Shown piece by piece: positions 24,601-35,175 of a stretch of 64,000 bases of DNA. Source of the stretch: Sphagnum compactum (Eukaryota; Bryophyta; Sphagnopsida; Sphagnales); assembly GCA_965153455.1 (NCBI GenBank), contig OZ234502.1, positions 1,839,267-1,903,266 of the forward strand. Reading direction: 5' to 3'. How positions within the stretch are numbered: position 1 is the stretch's first letter; every line of letters starts with the position of its first letter. A program made the position numbers and the translations under genes. The notes under the pieces were generated by a model that did no database searches, was not told the DNA's origin, and worked only from the letters and a program-made list of their open reading frames with translations.

Positions 24601-24948
24601 GCAAATGCAGCTGCTTGGGATTCAGCTGCTGCAGATATGACATCACCTGCAAATGCAAATGCAGCTGCTGCTGCTGTTGCTGCAGATATGTCACCACTGC
24701 CTGGAAATGCAGCTGCTCCGGATGCACTATTGCTTGCAAATGCAGACGCTGGTTTGAGTATTGCAGCTGGTTTGGATTTGTCGTCATCATCTGCGAATGT
24801 GGCTGCTTGGGATTTGCCATCATCTGAAGCTGGTGTGGATCTCATGGAAGTTCAGAACTGCCAAGCTCTGGGAGGATGCCAAGTGTTGGGGAGCACAAGA
24901 TGGACAAAAGTTCGTCATCACAGAGTATACTTCATTGTGAATGCATGA
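21610..24948 (+). CDS. DUF688-family protein, single exon, 1112 aa
   Basis: The open frame runs without an intron from the first in-frame ATG (21,610) to a stop at 24,946-24,948; frame upstream of that ATG has only non-ATG triplets. Two diagnostic motifs are visible: VPFNWEESPGK at residues 415-425 and VPFKWEETPGKPK at 568-580. These are the hallmark of plant DUF688 proteins, whose biochemical role is unknown. The rest is low-complexity, rich in Ser, Ala, Arg and Gln, with a Q/E run near residues 880-895 and a C-terminal Asn-Ala-Pro repeat (SPANANAAA type, about residues 975-1045). It is longer than the family members I know, which are commonly several hundred residues. GC content is far higher than its surroundings. 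No signal peptide or membrane segment is seen. Family assignment is firm; function is unknown. Confidence 0.85.
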   Translation: MRSSCNSSCEKSNSILHAGADAAGVDMPLLGGNLSSSSSAAAGSSVIDGAQIVSCRGKCSSSLSLYRAAKAAAGAGHDHQFFEASSSRHDVRRSASVSYRTVYPRELQPPPPRSVRHVDRRFREHATTASSSWSGSDTTLSFRVESVRGLTRIVGWPLAAAAMYSELAAAGSAEEKEICTTKGENHAEGEEEEYDDGTERQRFQQLQDLGVAGNYQVRKKLVHMTNPSQSCRMVEPARDQFQWRRASARYGSEGPAVVHGKLRTLSSRATMGSCCNENSVRRCELVFDEMNGGSFELLQSHADHESSTLALSPSARFKRSGGGTHRKKETSTHCKKRVDHEWDESRTAAAANKLGEEDRVLSEWEITTTVASPRDHRDFATRSSTISKSQLGAMFAMEGGACPSPESSFPSLAAVPFNWEESPGKTKMKMSAATATHRSDAHFRSAATRATSKNQEIGSSSRRMELESSCGSAAAAALKSRRSSGEQQRPAAAVGERSHRYYDQTGMESKSLESIATGARSSRFLVSQETHIDLVAPAAAKFLPHETTGYLSPFATPPHYAFSSPLSVPFKWEETPGKPKADAAASTPNDLQLPPRLAARVVSADVPQQQTRTAAPAIDDSGGGDLRSQYCLTSTQRSLSGTLVAFFFSPCLTGACSRPCPPAPRPRQQAVAIQLLHHSSWSSKVSKSLRHKRIQLWSPRSSSSSVSRSRRHCRSSAGSSPNCQEDQSPQIIKQPKVVYEISHLSKMKYNHSRSAPATFSASRHCSKPAQKSCLQTTSLQLKQESQPWTKSHKKVVRLNSGGVSSHKGEAHGHTHHRAGVGPMMSSSPTSTLHGPEPESLSQTSASNPSLSGYLDALTLPESSTDASCPPSSHASFESLEQQQQHQQEEEEEEEDQETRRTSLSPRSNSFNIIPDFAARLSAPATVTTARHNLTPLLPFSCTSCTSTSVLHEKLLMSCNGTDQEEELCPFPPAIANAGSLPSPANTDAALDSPSPANANAAAWDSAAADMTSPANANAAAAAVAADMSPLPGNAAAPDALLLANADAGLSIAAGLDLSSSSANVAAWDLPSSEAGVDLMEVQNCQALGGCQVLGSTRWTKVRHHRVYFIVNA
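24535..24720 (+). repeat. In-frame Asn-Ala-Pro coding repeat
   Basis: Imperfect copies of a TCACCTGCAAATGCAAATGC-like unit recur in frame within the DUF688 C-terminus, encoding SPANANA-type peptides. This kind of coding minisatellite expands and contracts easily. Confidence 0.65.
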
Positions 24949-27070
24949 GATTTTCCTCTACATTTTCCTCTGATTTCTTGCTTTGTTTCTGATCTCCTGG
25001 GCCTTCTTTTTTCTCTTGCTCTCAAACTGTGCCATAGCCCAGCTGTGTATTGTGGGTGATTTCATTTCTCTATTCAATTGAATTTCTCTACTCAAAAGCT
25101 CCAGTTTTGATCATTATGGTTTCTTCAACTTTGTTTGCATCTCTCTCTTGCTAGCTGTTCCATTGGAGAATTGAGTTTTGTGAGTTTCCTTCCCCATTTT
25201 TGCTTTTAGTTGTGATGAATTACTGTGTGCTTTCTTTTTGAAGAATTGGGTGTTTTCTTCTGAAGAATTGTGTGATTGATTTTTGAAGAATTGTGTGGTT
25301 GGTTGTGAAGAATTGGATGTTAACAGTAAACTTGTGTGTCTGTGATTTGGTGGTGGTCAATTTTGTGGGCCTACAACAGATTTCAATGTGCAAGGTTCTT
25401 AAGCGTGTGCTCTTCAGACAGAAAAACCAGAAAGTAGAACTGAAGCAGTGGTATCATAATGATATCTCTCTAATGGAATTGGCAATTCATGAAGGTTAGC
25501 AATTTGTTCCTTCATTCCTTCCTTTTGTTTATAATATCTCTCACAATTTCACATGAGATTTGAGTCACCAGATTTCAAAGAAGAAACATCCATATTGCTA
25601 AGGCTTTTTTCACTCTTGGGTCACAATGCTTGAGGGTGACGTTATTACTACTGAGGAGTCCCACTAGGGTTGTGAAATTATGCAGTCCTCATTGAGTTTG
25701 CTCTTCAAGGTGTAACATTTTCTCCTGTGTTTTTGGGTGTTTTGTACAGCCAACTGAATACTGATTTTGCTATGAAATGCAGTAAAATAAAGAGAGCAAT
25801 GCCTGCAACCCAAAGAGATTGTCAAATTATGTTGGTGGTTTCAGCCAGATTTAGAGGGCAATGCAGATTCTTGCAGATCATTGCTGTTTAGTGTTGTAGC
25901 AAAGCTTGGCATAGCAAACGAGCATTGGTGGTGTGTGCACACAGGACATTATTAGCTCAAATATGGATTGATTGTGCTGGTAAGATATATCTTTTTACCA
26001 GAGCTTTTCGATCTTGAACACTAGGATATAACAAAAAATCATATACGGTTAGGCCATTTGTACAATAGACTCAACTCAATGATCCTCAAGAATAGGTGGT
26101 GTTACCATAGGGAAAAAAGCCACTCCCAGACAATTGTGACACTGCCACACTATAAAAGACTCTATTATAAATTCTACGCATTGCCTGTTACTATTTCAAT
26201 GTTTGGGTTCATATTTGCTTGTGTCTCTTTTGCTGCAATTTACTTGCCTATTAGTCTTCTTTGCATGGTTTCATTTTCCGCCTGGTATTTTCACTATCAC
26301 AGATATGGGGTGGTGTTGAGGTTGAGGCTGCATACATTGACATATATTATCACGTATTCTTACTGGTTATACATAATATTCACCTTATCTTCTGCACCCA
26401 ATCAATGTAAAAAATCACCTTATGCCTTGCACTGAATGAATGTAAAATGGATTACAATGAAGGTCCACATGTCAAACAATGATAAAATTCTTCACCCACT
26501 GGTGAGGCTACCCTGAAAAAGGTGGGCAGTTTGAGTGAAAGTTCCTCAAGGATGAAATTTTAAACCTGAAGAGAATATACAACAAAGTGCATACAATATT
26601 ATATTGTGCCACAAGGAAAGCTAATTAATCTGTAGGAAGATTTTCTTCCATGTACATTGATCTTGATGAGGATTACAGCTTTCCTCAGTGAATAAGCCTT
26701 CAATTTTTTCAAGTGTGCATATAACGGAGTTCCTAATTTTTTTCTCTGTCTAATGATTAAATATGACTGTTTTGAAGTTCATAAGCTCTTCACATACTTG
26801 CAAGACGGTAGGCCAATTACATGGGTGTGTATCCCAACATCTGATACCTTACACTAAGGTCAGTTTCATCATTAAATAATCCTCAAAATAGTGAAATGAA
26901 ATTTTGTGAAAATGTGAAGTTGACATGTTGAAAACCATCATAATTATCATAAGCTGCACTCTGAATAATTTCACTACTCAGATCACAATATTATATAGTA
27001 GATGATGGAAAAATATATCATTTCAAAATCAGAAAACAAATTCATATTTTGAAAAATCATAATTATTCGT
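24949..27070. other. 3' flank of DUF688 gene and intergenic DNA
   Basis: The first few hundred bases are T-rich, as in plant 3' UTRs. An AATAAA signal lies at about 25,788, a possible distal poly(A) signal. The hydrophobic open frame at 26,058-26,435 starts at a TTG and has no recognisable domain, so I do not call it. Confidence 0.4.
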
Positions 27071-27074
27071 TTTT

Positions 27075-27480
27075 TCAATGTGGAAACTGACCCTAGGCTA
27101 CGGTAATCAAAAGTTGCAGAGGAGGAACCGGGTAGTACTCATGGTAAATGTGGTCTTACCCCTTGCTAAATTGTTGACAAGAGATGAGCCATCTGAAAAT
27201 TCAGAAAGTGGATATGGACACTTACCCTGTGAGAACCTCTGCACAAGTTATGCCATAACTGTACACATCTGCTTTGCATGCATCAATTTGGTTGCTTCTC
27301 CACTCCTCTGCCTCCTGTGTAGTGTACCCAGCAGCTACGCATTTGAGGTGAACTGTAGGACAGACAAGTGAGGTAGATGCCTATCTAGTTCCTTGATCAA
27401 GCATAGTTCAATCTTCGACTATGTTCACCATGTCAAGTACATGTACTTGCGATATTCGTATCTGTGTGCAGCAGTTGTTT
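27075..27480 (-). pseudogene. Protein kinase domain pseudogene fragment
   Basis: On the minus strand, 27,345 to about 27,227 reads GYTTQEAEEW, then QIDACKADVYSYGITCAEVL, followed by TG. This is kinase subdomains VIII-IX, with the invariant Asp and Gly in ADVYSYG. Upstream (27,425-27,350) a broken stretch (VEDxTMLDQGT ... TVHLK) resembles the activation segment with the DFG motif destroyed and stops present. Downstream, a PVPPLQLLIT piece near 27,110 resembles the start of subdomain XI. A GTAAGT-type donor follows the LTG codons, so the ancestor probably had introns. The wording recalls plant Raf-like/tyrosine-kinase-like Ser/Thr kinases, but the subfamily is not certain. Confidence 0.55.
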
Positions 27481-27503
27481 GGAATTTGGAACAGCTCAGG
27501 TGC

Positions 27504-27539
27504 CCAAAGGAATGTTCATAGTCATGAACATTCCTTTGG
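27504..27539. repeat. Perfect 16-bp palindrome with 4-nt loop
   Basis: CCAAAGGAATGTTCAT at 27,504-27,519 is exactly complementary to 27,524-27,539, separated by AGTC. It sits just beyond the kinase pseudogene. The loop is too short for a typical plant microRNA precursor. It may be the tip of a decayed inverted-repeat element. Confidence 0.7.
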
Positions 27540-28010
27540 CAGATTTAACATATGGGGAATCCTCTAGAGAGCTTACACCATTTAACAAGGTTCATTGTTA
27601 AATTGCAATGGTAAGTCAATGACAATTTTTAATCCTTTTCAATATCGTACATACATGATACATATGTGAACTTCGTACAAATTTGATTTTTATAAACATT
27701 AATTTAATTATAAAAGGGTTCAAATTAAATATTTTTTCTTCAATTATAAATAAACTGATGTATTTATCAATTAAAATTTTCTATCATATTGAATAAATTA
27801 GGTACATAAAAGCACGAATCTCATTTGTAAATAGGTGTAGGATCATGCCCAAGAGTTGGGGAGTTTGTAAAACAACCGGCCTTGAGGTGCGAGCCAAGGA
27901 CCAGTTATTGACCAGTTATTTTGAGGAACACCAATCTTGTACTGTGGAGATGACTAGATAAGGGTGTTAGCCCAGGTAAAACTCAAGTTTTTCTTTTTAA
28001 GACCAGGATA

Positions 28011-28441
28011 CCAGATGGGTACCCGGCGGGTATCACAGTAAAAAGAAAAAGTAATGTGAGCATTTCAAAAAGTAAAATGTCCCTTGAAAGAGCTGGGCAT
28101 TTCACTTTCTAAAATAGCCTGCTTGCTCTAATGCCTGCGTGATTATGGCATATAATGCTCCCTCCATTTATACTGCCACAAAATGCAGAGGGTTTTTACA
28201 GAACAACGTGGCAGGAATGTCCCAGTGTATTGGGGGGGCATTTTACCAAGCGTAATAACTCCTCTGCTGAGAGGGGCACTTTCATATTTGGGGGTGGGCA
28301 TTTTGTGTTTATTTTTAAAAACCTTTTTACTGTGATACCCGGCAGGTACTAGAAGGACATCCTCCATGTATTAAAATTTAAAATTTTACTTCGTTAGTCA
28401 GAGAGAACCCATCTGGTACCTGCCGGGTATCACAGTAAAAA
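28011..28441. mobile_element. Inverted-repeat cluster, three copies of a 26-bp end
   Basis: The arm at 28,324-28,349 and the arm at 28,416-28,441 are perfect 26-base reverse complements (core GATACCCGGCAGGTAC). A third, diverged copy lies at 28,018-28,044 in the same orientation as the last. The layout fits MITE termini in tandem or nested: 28,018-28,349 would be an element of about 330 bp, 28,324-28,441 one of about 118 bp. No coding sequence is inside. Confidence 0.65.
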
Positions 28442-28462
28442 TGTTTTTTCTAAAAATTTAGA

Positions 28463-28843
28463 GCCGCATTACATTAGGAGTCAGGGCCAATGTTCAACCC
28501 AAATCCAGCATTCCTATTGGTGCAAAAGTTGAAATCAGCCCCAAGGGCTTTCTTTACACTAGGAGTCAAGGCTGAAATTTAAAAAAAAAATTCAATCTGC
28601 CCCAAGTACTAATAAATGCTGAAATTTATGGCCATATATTGGGCCCAAGGCTGGAAAAAAAACAGGATACCATCAAATTTGGGAGGCCAATTTGCAATCC
28701 TTTTGGCCAATGTTCCAGCATTTATTAATATCCTGACATCAATGTACTAGCATTTATTCGTAACTTGGGGCCAATTTGCAACCCAAAAGTGCTCAAAGTT
28801 GGGCCCAAGTTTTTTGGGGCCCTGACTCCTAGTGTAAAGCGGG
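28463..28843. mobile_element. MITE-like element with 26-bp imperfect inverted ends
   Basis: The left arm 28,463-28,488 (core TTAGGAGTCAGGGCC) matches the complement of 28,818-28,843 at 23 of 26 positions. A third direct copy of the core (ACACTAGGAGTCAAGGC) lies near 28,555. The element is about 380 bp, noncoding, and begins 22 bp after the preceding inverted-repeat cluster, suggesting adjacent or nested insertions. Confidence 0.65.
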
Positions 28844-28849
28844 CCTTAG

Positions 28850-29295
28850 TGTGGCAATTTTTTTTATGCCAGGTAAAGCCCTGGGGCCGAGGGGTCCCAA
28901 AATGACCAGCCCTTGGCCTTTAGCCTGGGTGGGGGGGCACTTCTTTTGGGAATGCACCCGTCCTGGCCCTTTACCCTACACCAAAAGAATACCCTTTGAA
29001 CTCGTGGGGGTACCACCCAAATACAAAGAGTGAGTGAGCCCCCAGACCGTGACGACACCACAGGCAATATGAAAACAGAGTTGCACAATGAGCTTCTTTG
29101 CCAAATTTTCATGCCCGGATTATGTTGAGCGGCATTCTTTATCCAAATTGAATTGTCCATGTTACAAGAAACAACCACAGCATTGTGAGAGATGGAACTG
29201 AAGGCAGAAGGATCTCATAGCATTAGGAGAGATAGAAATGAAGACAGACGGCCATCTTGTTGCAATCCTGGAACCAATTGCTTCCTTGGCAATTA
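28850..29295. other. Intergenic, nothing recognised
   Basis: A slightly GC-richer patch at 28,870-29,040 has opposing short ORFs but no recognisable domain. Confidence 0.35.
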
Positions 29296-29299
29296 ATTG

Positions 29300-29530
29300 A
29301 CTTATACCCCTGGATGCTTAAAACAACGAAACCAAATGGCTTCACATGCACAATTAGACAAGGCCCGGTACTCACCGGCACAACTAGAATGGGTAGTCGT
29401 AGCTTACTTTTAAATCTTCCATGAGATTAAGGAATGGATAAAAGTAAATATGTAAGCTCCAATGGAACATCAATTATTAGCATCTTGAGCCAAATAAACA
29501 TCAAAGTAACCCCGTAATCTATTCTCCTCC
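29300..29530 (-). mobile_element. Ty1/copia RNase H remnant
   Basis: On the minus strand, a stretch reading CAGEYRALSNCACEAIWFRC, then FKHPGV, matches the RNase H end of copia polyproteins, where the family has an (S/T)EAEYRAL...ACEAIW...L..G motif. Just upstream, an SWK...K...ATT piece corresponds to the conserved SWKSKKQ segment but contains stops. The first Glu of the motif is replaced by Gly. No LTRs or other pol domains are recognisable nearby, so this is a solitary decayed fragment. Confidence 0.6.
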
Positions 29531-29544
29531 CTTGCTATGTAGTA

Positions 29545-30185
29545 GACTCCCCATGAACTGTAGGGTCAAAGATAACGAAGAATAGAAAGATAGCTTGAAG
29601 ATGTGCCAACTTGGGTGCTTGCATGTTTCAATTGACAACATTGACAATGAAAGCAATATCAAGGTGAATGTGCAAGAGATAAAGAAGTTTACCCATGTTC
29701 AAAGTTGTGGTATGTGGTGGCATCAACAAGAGCTATGTCCATAACACGTCGAAAAATAGTGCCTTCATGCATTGGTACATATATAACTAGGGCAACAATC
29801 ATGCATTTGGGCATCATGAAGACGATTAAAACAAAAATCCATATGATGCAGAAAGAGGCCATGAGATGTTTGTGTGAACTAAACATCAAGGTAACACTTG
29901 ATAGGACCAAGCTCAGTAATTGCAAACACAATTTTGAGAGTAAAAATGATTGGTACAAATGTAATGATACTAAAAACCTTCACCATCGTCTTCAAGAACA
30001 CCGACAAACATTTCAACATCGATATTTAATTCACAAGAAGTATCAAAATCTTCAAGCCACTGATTAAGATAGCACTCACTGTTAATAATAGTGGCAATGT
30101 AATGTCTAATGGCATAAAAGACAAATTGGTGGGGTTGGCACTACTTGGGAATCGGATGGATTAGTTGTCATTGTTCAAGATTTGT
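29545..30185. other. Unassigned DNA between transposon remnants
   Basis: Opposing ORFs at 29,689-30,067 have no recognisable domain. The position next to the tnp2 remnant suggests decayed transposon sequence, but I cannot show it. Confidence 0.35.
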
Positions 30186-30189
30186 TTAT

Positions 30190-30780
30190 TATCAACCTTT
30201 AAACCACAAGGTCATCAGTGACATGATCAAGGACTTGAAACCTTTGCATAACATTCGAAGCTAGCCTTTTTGCATACTTGCCATTGAAATCACAAGCATT
30301 CCTTCGATATGGGTGATCTGATGGCAACCACCTAATGATGATCAACGTGTGTAGTTTTGCACAATTTTGTTGAATGGCAACTACATGAGTTTGGACCACA
30401 AGCCATACATCCTTTGTACCCTTTTGTGACTTGGTTTAAAAGCAATCCATATGCAAGCAAATCATGGATTGCCCACATAAATATGCCATGCATTTTGAAA
30501 CTTTGTTGTCCCAGCGGTCTTGTTATGTCCCAAACATCAACCCCACTCCAAAGAAGTTGCAATTCTTTTAATAATGGAACCATGTACACATCAATGTTGC
30601 ATCTTTTTACTGATTTTTTCCTTGGAATAAGCAAGGCTAGCATCAGAAAGAACTGTTTAGTGGTTAGCCAAGGTGGCAAATAACAATTTAAGATGAAAAC
30701 TAGCCCAAGTTGACCATGTGGTGGATTGGTTCCCAAATGGATTGACCCCATACAACACAAGGCCTAGCCTTAAATTGCAA
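30190..30780 (-). mobile_element. CACTA (En/Spm) tnp2-type transposase remnant
   Basis: The minus strand reads RLGLVLYGVNPFGNQST near 30,775. In another frame it continues QLGLVFILNCYLPPWLTTK, LLWSGVDVWDI and GYKGCMACGP (30,715-30,380), then RWLPSDHPYRRN (30,320-30,280). These are consecutive landmarks of the tnp2 family: the DGVNPFG motif, the YNLPPWL motif, the GVDVWD motif, the C-x2-C segment and the RRWLPxDHPYR motif. At least two frame changes separate them, so the gene is dead. In intact CACTA elements this protein catalyses excision and insertion at subterminal repeats. I do not see the CACTA termini. Confidence 0.8.
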
Positions 30781-31341
30781 ACATTTATTACAAATTGAAA
30801 CCATAACATTAGTAAAAATAGGCCAAAATGTAACCACTATATTTGCAACTACATGTGACTATTAGTCATTTACAACCTTTGGACATTTTTGCAACTATTT
30901 CTTGTAATTAGTTTCTAACTATTTTAGTTTTCATCCAAGAATAACAACTTATGTCCCATTAGTTGCAAATGTGAGCAATTTAGTTATAGCCCTACAAATT
31001 TATAAAGATATATTTTGTGTGTTTTAAATAATATAATTGCATATATTGGGATTTACAAATATATATTTTGAATGTATATGAACAACCATATTACAAGTTT
31101 ATCCAAGCTATTGTATTTATACTTTTTAAAATTATTACAAATGACATTTATAATTATTTATATATTATTATATTATGTATGTTAAGTAATTATAGATAAT
31201 AAAAACTGAGTTTTAAGTTTATCTTTGATTAGAATTTTAAAATAATATTATTTTATTACATAATGATGAGGATGATGATATTAATATGATAGGAAAAATA
31301 ATAATATAATTATGAAAATTTTAAAAATCATACCTACTGAA

Positions 31342-31371
31342 ATTATTATTATTATTATTATTATTATTATT
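31342..31371. repeat. ATT microsatellite
   Basis: About ten uninterrupted ATT units within an AT-rich block. Confidence 0.9.
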
Positions 31372-31968
31372 GTTATATATTTATATCTCACAAGAGCTAT
31401 AAAAATTGACATAATAATAAACATATGAATAACATATGTTAACCTAAGTTAATTAATACTTCCAAAAATAATTTTATTATATTTTAATATCTAGCTATTT
31501 ATTTTTTAAATTATATTTCCTAAATAAATCTAGTAAATTATTGTATTATTATTAAACTCTTTTCAAAGGACTAATGTATTTATTAAGAATTATTATTTTA
31601 TGTATAGAAAAATAAAATATATATTTCTAATAAATCATAATAGCTATATCAAGTGACATAACAATATATATAATAATATTGAAATAGCTAGCTTAGGCTA
31701 GCTATAAATTACATTACTATTATGATTATTAATAATCAATAATCAAGTATTATTACAATATAATAATTACTAAAATATATATATACAGTTTTAAGTTTTT
31801 TTCTTTCAAATAATTAATTAGTGAATCATTATAATCAATTGTTAAAATATATTTTTTATTTCCAATTTTTTATTTTGGAATGATTATTGTAATAGTTACT
31901 TACGAATTTAATAAATTTTTATATGAATGCAGAAATTATTTTCAAAGGAAGAGTATACTATTAAAATG

Positions 31969-31992
31969 TATATATATATATATATATATATA
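31969..31992. repeat. TA dinucleotide microsatellite
   Basis: About twelve TA units in an AT-rich block; a probable length polymorphism. Confidence 0.9.
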
Positions 31993-32879
31993 ATAACACA
32001 ATCTATTATTCACAATCTATAATTTATAACTTTAAATCTGAATTAAAAATTTGAAAAAATAACAATGTAATTAAGATAATTATTGTAATGATTATAATTA
32101 CATGAATTACTATATAATAATTATACAGTAATTAAACGAATTCATGTATGTTCAGAAAATTATTGTATTTGTAATTAATATTACCAATATAAAAAACATT
32201 TACTTGAAAGATAATCATTTTTACAATAATAAATGTAATTTTATAATAATTATTTAAGTTATTTAAATATTACGTTAAAAAAATAATTTGTGTAGGAATT
32301 TACTTTCCAATAACAATTGTTGGTTCCTTATTTATAATTTGAAAATAAATGATTAAAATGTTTTACATTTATTATATTACTTATAATTCGACCAGATTTT
32401 TTAAAATAAGGAATTTTTTATATTTTTTATTTATCTATGAATTATGTATTAACAACTTGTGAATAACTAAATAGGTAATTAGTTAAATATTAAGAAGGAA
32501 TTAGTTATTTAAATAGTTGATAATGAATATTTAATATATCATGTAATGTATAGTTTATATTTAAAATATATGTTAAATTTAATCATTATTAATTTAAATG
32601 ATTATTTAATATCAAATGAGGCATGTACTTGAATTGTTTAAAAATCTAAAAATCAAGAATTAAAGGCTTCAAGAATGTTTTGGAATTACAAATTAGTTTG
32701 TGAGGAAGTTGCAACTTCAAAACTTATCCCATTTTGTTTGTTCTCCATTCCTATTTGGAACACTATATAAACAAGCGGTGTAGTCATCTAATTTCTCATT
32801 AAAAAATTTGTGCATACATGATGAGTTAATTAAAAGGCTTAACCGAAAACAAAAAGAAAATTTATGCACAATTCTAAAC

Positions 32880-33090
32880 TACCCACCTCCCAAACCTACT
32901 TATCTTCCTAACTAGGTAAATACCTAGTTTGACCTACCCACCTATACCTACCTACTAAAGTATTTACCTATATGAATAGGTATTTAATTTAGGAAGATAG
33001 GACTTACCTACCTACCTTTTTACCTAAGTAGGTAGGTAGGTAGATAGGTATGTAGCCTAAGTTTGTGGGCACCTACTTAAATACTTACCA
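32880..33090. repeat. CCTA/TAGG tetranucleotide-rich palindromic patch
   Basis: CCTACCTA-type runs on one side and GTAGGTAGGTAGGTAG on the other can pair with each other. The patch is a degenerate tetranucleotide repeat with internal inversion. It is not telomeric: the units are 4 bp, not TTTAGGG. Confidence 0.65.
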
Positions 33091-33609
33091 ACCTAATATT
33101 AATATTTTATATTAATTTTTTTTAATGCCACATGGCATATTTACATTGGGCCATGTGTCATAATATAAAATCATCCAAACATTTGAATTGAACGTCCCAA
33201 ATTATTTCAAAATAATAATAATATTATTAATAAAATATTGGGACACATGGCAACACATCATTTGCCCTCAATAGTGACCAAAATAGTTGCATCTTAATCA
33301 CATATGACAATACGTATACAATGGAGTCACAGGATGAACTTGCAATTGCTAAGGGGGTGTGGCGACCGAAAACATTTTGATCACCACTCGCATGTGTTGA
33401 CTAAAACTTTTTGGTCACCACATCTTCATCACCAAACCCACATCAAAATTTGCCTATCATGTTTAATTCACATTGGGAGATGGGAAATCCAAGGAAAAGT
33501 TATTATTTGGTGGTAGGTACTTATTAATGATAAGCTAGGTCAGATGGTAATGGTGTTTGGAGAGTTAACATGATTATTGTGTTGTTATTTCAACTTGTAA
33601 TTAAGTGAA

Positions 33610-33760
33610 TGTGTTTTTTTCAATTTTGTGATATAGCTAAAGTGATTGTTAACCAGATATGGCAATAAAAAAACAAGTAAATGAAAAAAATGAACCATAT
33701 TTTTTACTAGAATTTAAGATAGAATTTGGCGAATTCTAAAAAATTTAAATACCTTTTCTA
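33610..33760. mobile_element. Fold-back family fragment (copy F)
   Basis: The words CAATTTTGTGATATAGC, then CCAGATATGGCAAT match the left end of family copy B at 54,307. Only the first 100-150 bp can be followed, and no matching right end is evident. Confidence 0.4.
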
Positions 33761-33764
33761 AATT

Positions 33765-35170
33765 TGGAGACTAAAAACCTTTAAAACCTTGAATTTTTGC
33801 CATTTAAAAAAAAAACATTTGCCAAAACAAAATATTGTTCTATCTTCTCTTTTTTTCAAAGAAAAAATTGGTAGGTAAGGTTTGGGTATTATGGACCCAT
33901 GACCAACAATTTTTAGAAAATCAAAAGGATTGGTTTTCATTCATAACTGTAAATCTCAAAAAACCAAAAGGGTTGGTCAAAAAACCTAGCCCCCAAAGAT
34001 TTAGTTCGTTTATAGTTCTTCCATAAAACTAATTAGGTTTTTTGAAAATTTTCAAACACCAAAAACTAGAATTTATTTATAAATATTTCAAAAACCTTGA
34101 ACCAAAGGTCCTTTGATTCTGATTTTTTTCAAAAAGTTGTTAGAAAAAAAAAATCAAATCAATAATGTTTTTTTAATAAATAAATAAAAAGCAATACCCA
34201 ATTTGTGAGAACATGCAAAGGAATAACCGGTTGTTCTCAATTCGAAAATCGGCATTGCAAGAATCAACTTAAAGTTTTTTAAAATGTTGATACCTTTGCC
34301 CGGTGTAAAAAAATTTTAATTCTTTTTTGAGGGAGAACCGTAACCCTTTTCTAAATTACTTTGTGAAAATTGGACCCGGTGGGTATCATAAAATTGTGAT
34401 ACCTACCCAACACTGGTAAGAATTGCAAAATGCCAAACGCCTATGATTGTGAAACCCTTGTGATTTGTGACCTAAGAGGATGACTAATGGCAGAATTTGG
34501 ATGTTGGGGTTGAAATTCATGGTAATTGTTATCATTTGGGGCCACAATTGCCTCATCAGGAATGTCATTGTCATTGTCATCATCATCATTATTGCACCTT
34601 TCCTTCACTTCTTAAATGTTTGTCCCATGTAGGGTTGTGATGATATTTTGACTCGAACATTTTGTCACAATACGTTTAGTGGGGCGCTGTCCTTCCATAT
34701 CCAAAATGCCATCATTGGTGTGTGGTCGTTCATAATTATGTTCACCTACAAAAGCAATTGTTATTTGAACTAGTGTGCCCCTTCCTTCGAATAACTCAAT
34801 GTGTGAATGAATTTTCAATAGGTGGCCGAAAATGATTCATGGAAGCTGCCACAACAAGTAATCTTGACCACACTAGAAGTTCGGGTATTGAGGGTTTTGG
34901 ACACAGTAGGTACTAATTAATTAGTGCATGGTCAAAATTTGAATCACCTTTTGTTGACTTCTCAGGTCTTGTAATTTTAAGACTTGAAGGACTTAGATTT
35001 GCAACTTAGGGTGCACTTGTGTTAATGACATATGTGGGCCCACACCTAGCTCCAATGTAATATCCTCAATGTCATCAACTACAATATTAGGAGGATTGAC
35101 GAATGGGTCCACTTGTATGTCTGAAGTGTTACTTAATGTTTGTTATGTGTTTGACTCTGGAATGATGATT
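33765..35170. other. Intergenic, nothing recognised
   Basis: Short ORFs only. A small imperfect palindrome near 34,378-34,410 pairs GGGTATCAT-type words and resembles the one at 215-244. Confidence 0.35.
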
Positions 35171-35175
35171 CGAGC

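Larger units (their letters stand above)
30785..33600. other. Very AT-rich block with simple repeats
   Basis: No gene is visible. The block contains an ATT trinucleotide run (31,342-31,371), a TA run (31,969-31,992) and a CCTA/TAGG-rich patch (32,880-33,090). Phrases such as TTGCAACTA and ACACATGGCA recur here and again at 62,600-63,350, suggesting distant copies of one noncoding repeat. Confidence 0.5.

Noticed and set aside
22061-24845. Many minus-strand and other-frame ORFs within the DUF688 region
   Set aside because: GC-rich, repeat-rich coding DNA produces open shadows; only the frame with the two WEE(S/T)PGK motifs is supported.
26058-26435. Hydrophobic 125-codon ORF suggesting a membrane protein
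   Set aside because: It starts at TTG, has no recognisable domain or splice partners, and AT-rich DNA gives hydrophobic readings by chance.
32880-33090. Interstitial telomere repeat
   Set aside because: The units are CCTA/TAGG tetranucleotides, not the plant TTTAGGG heptamer.
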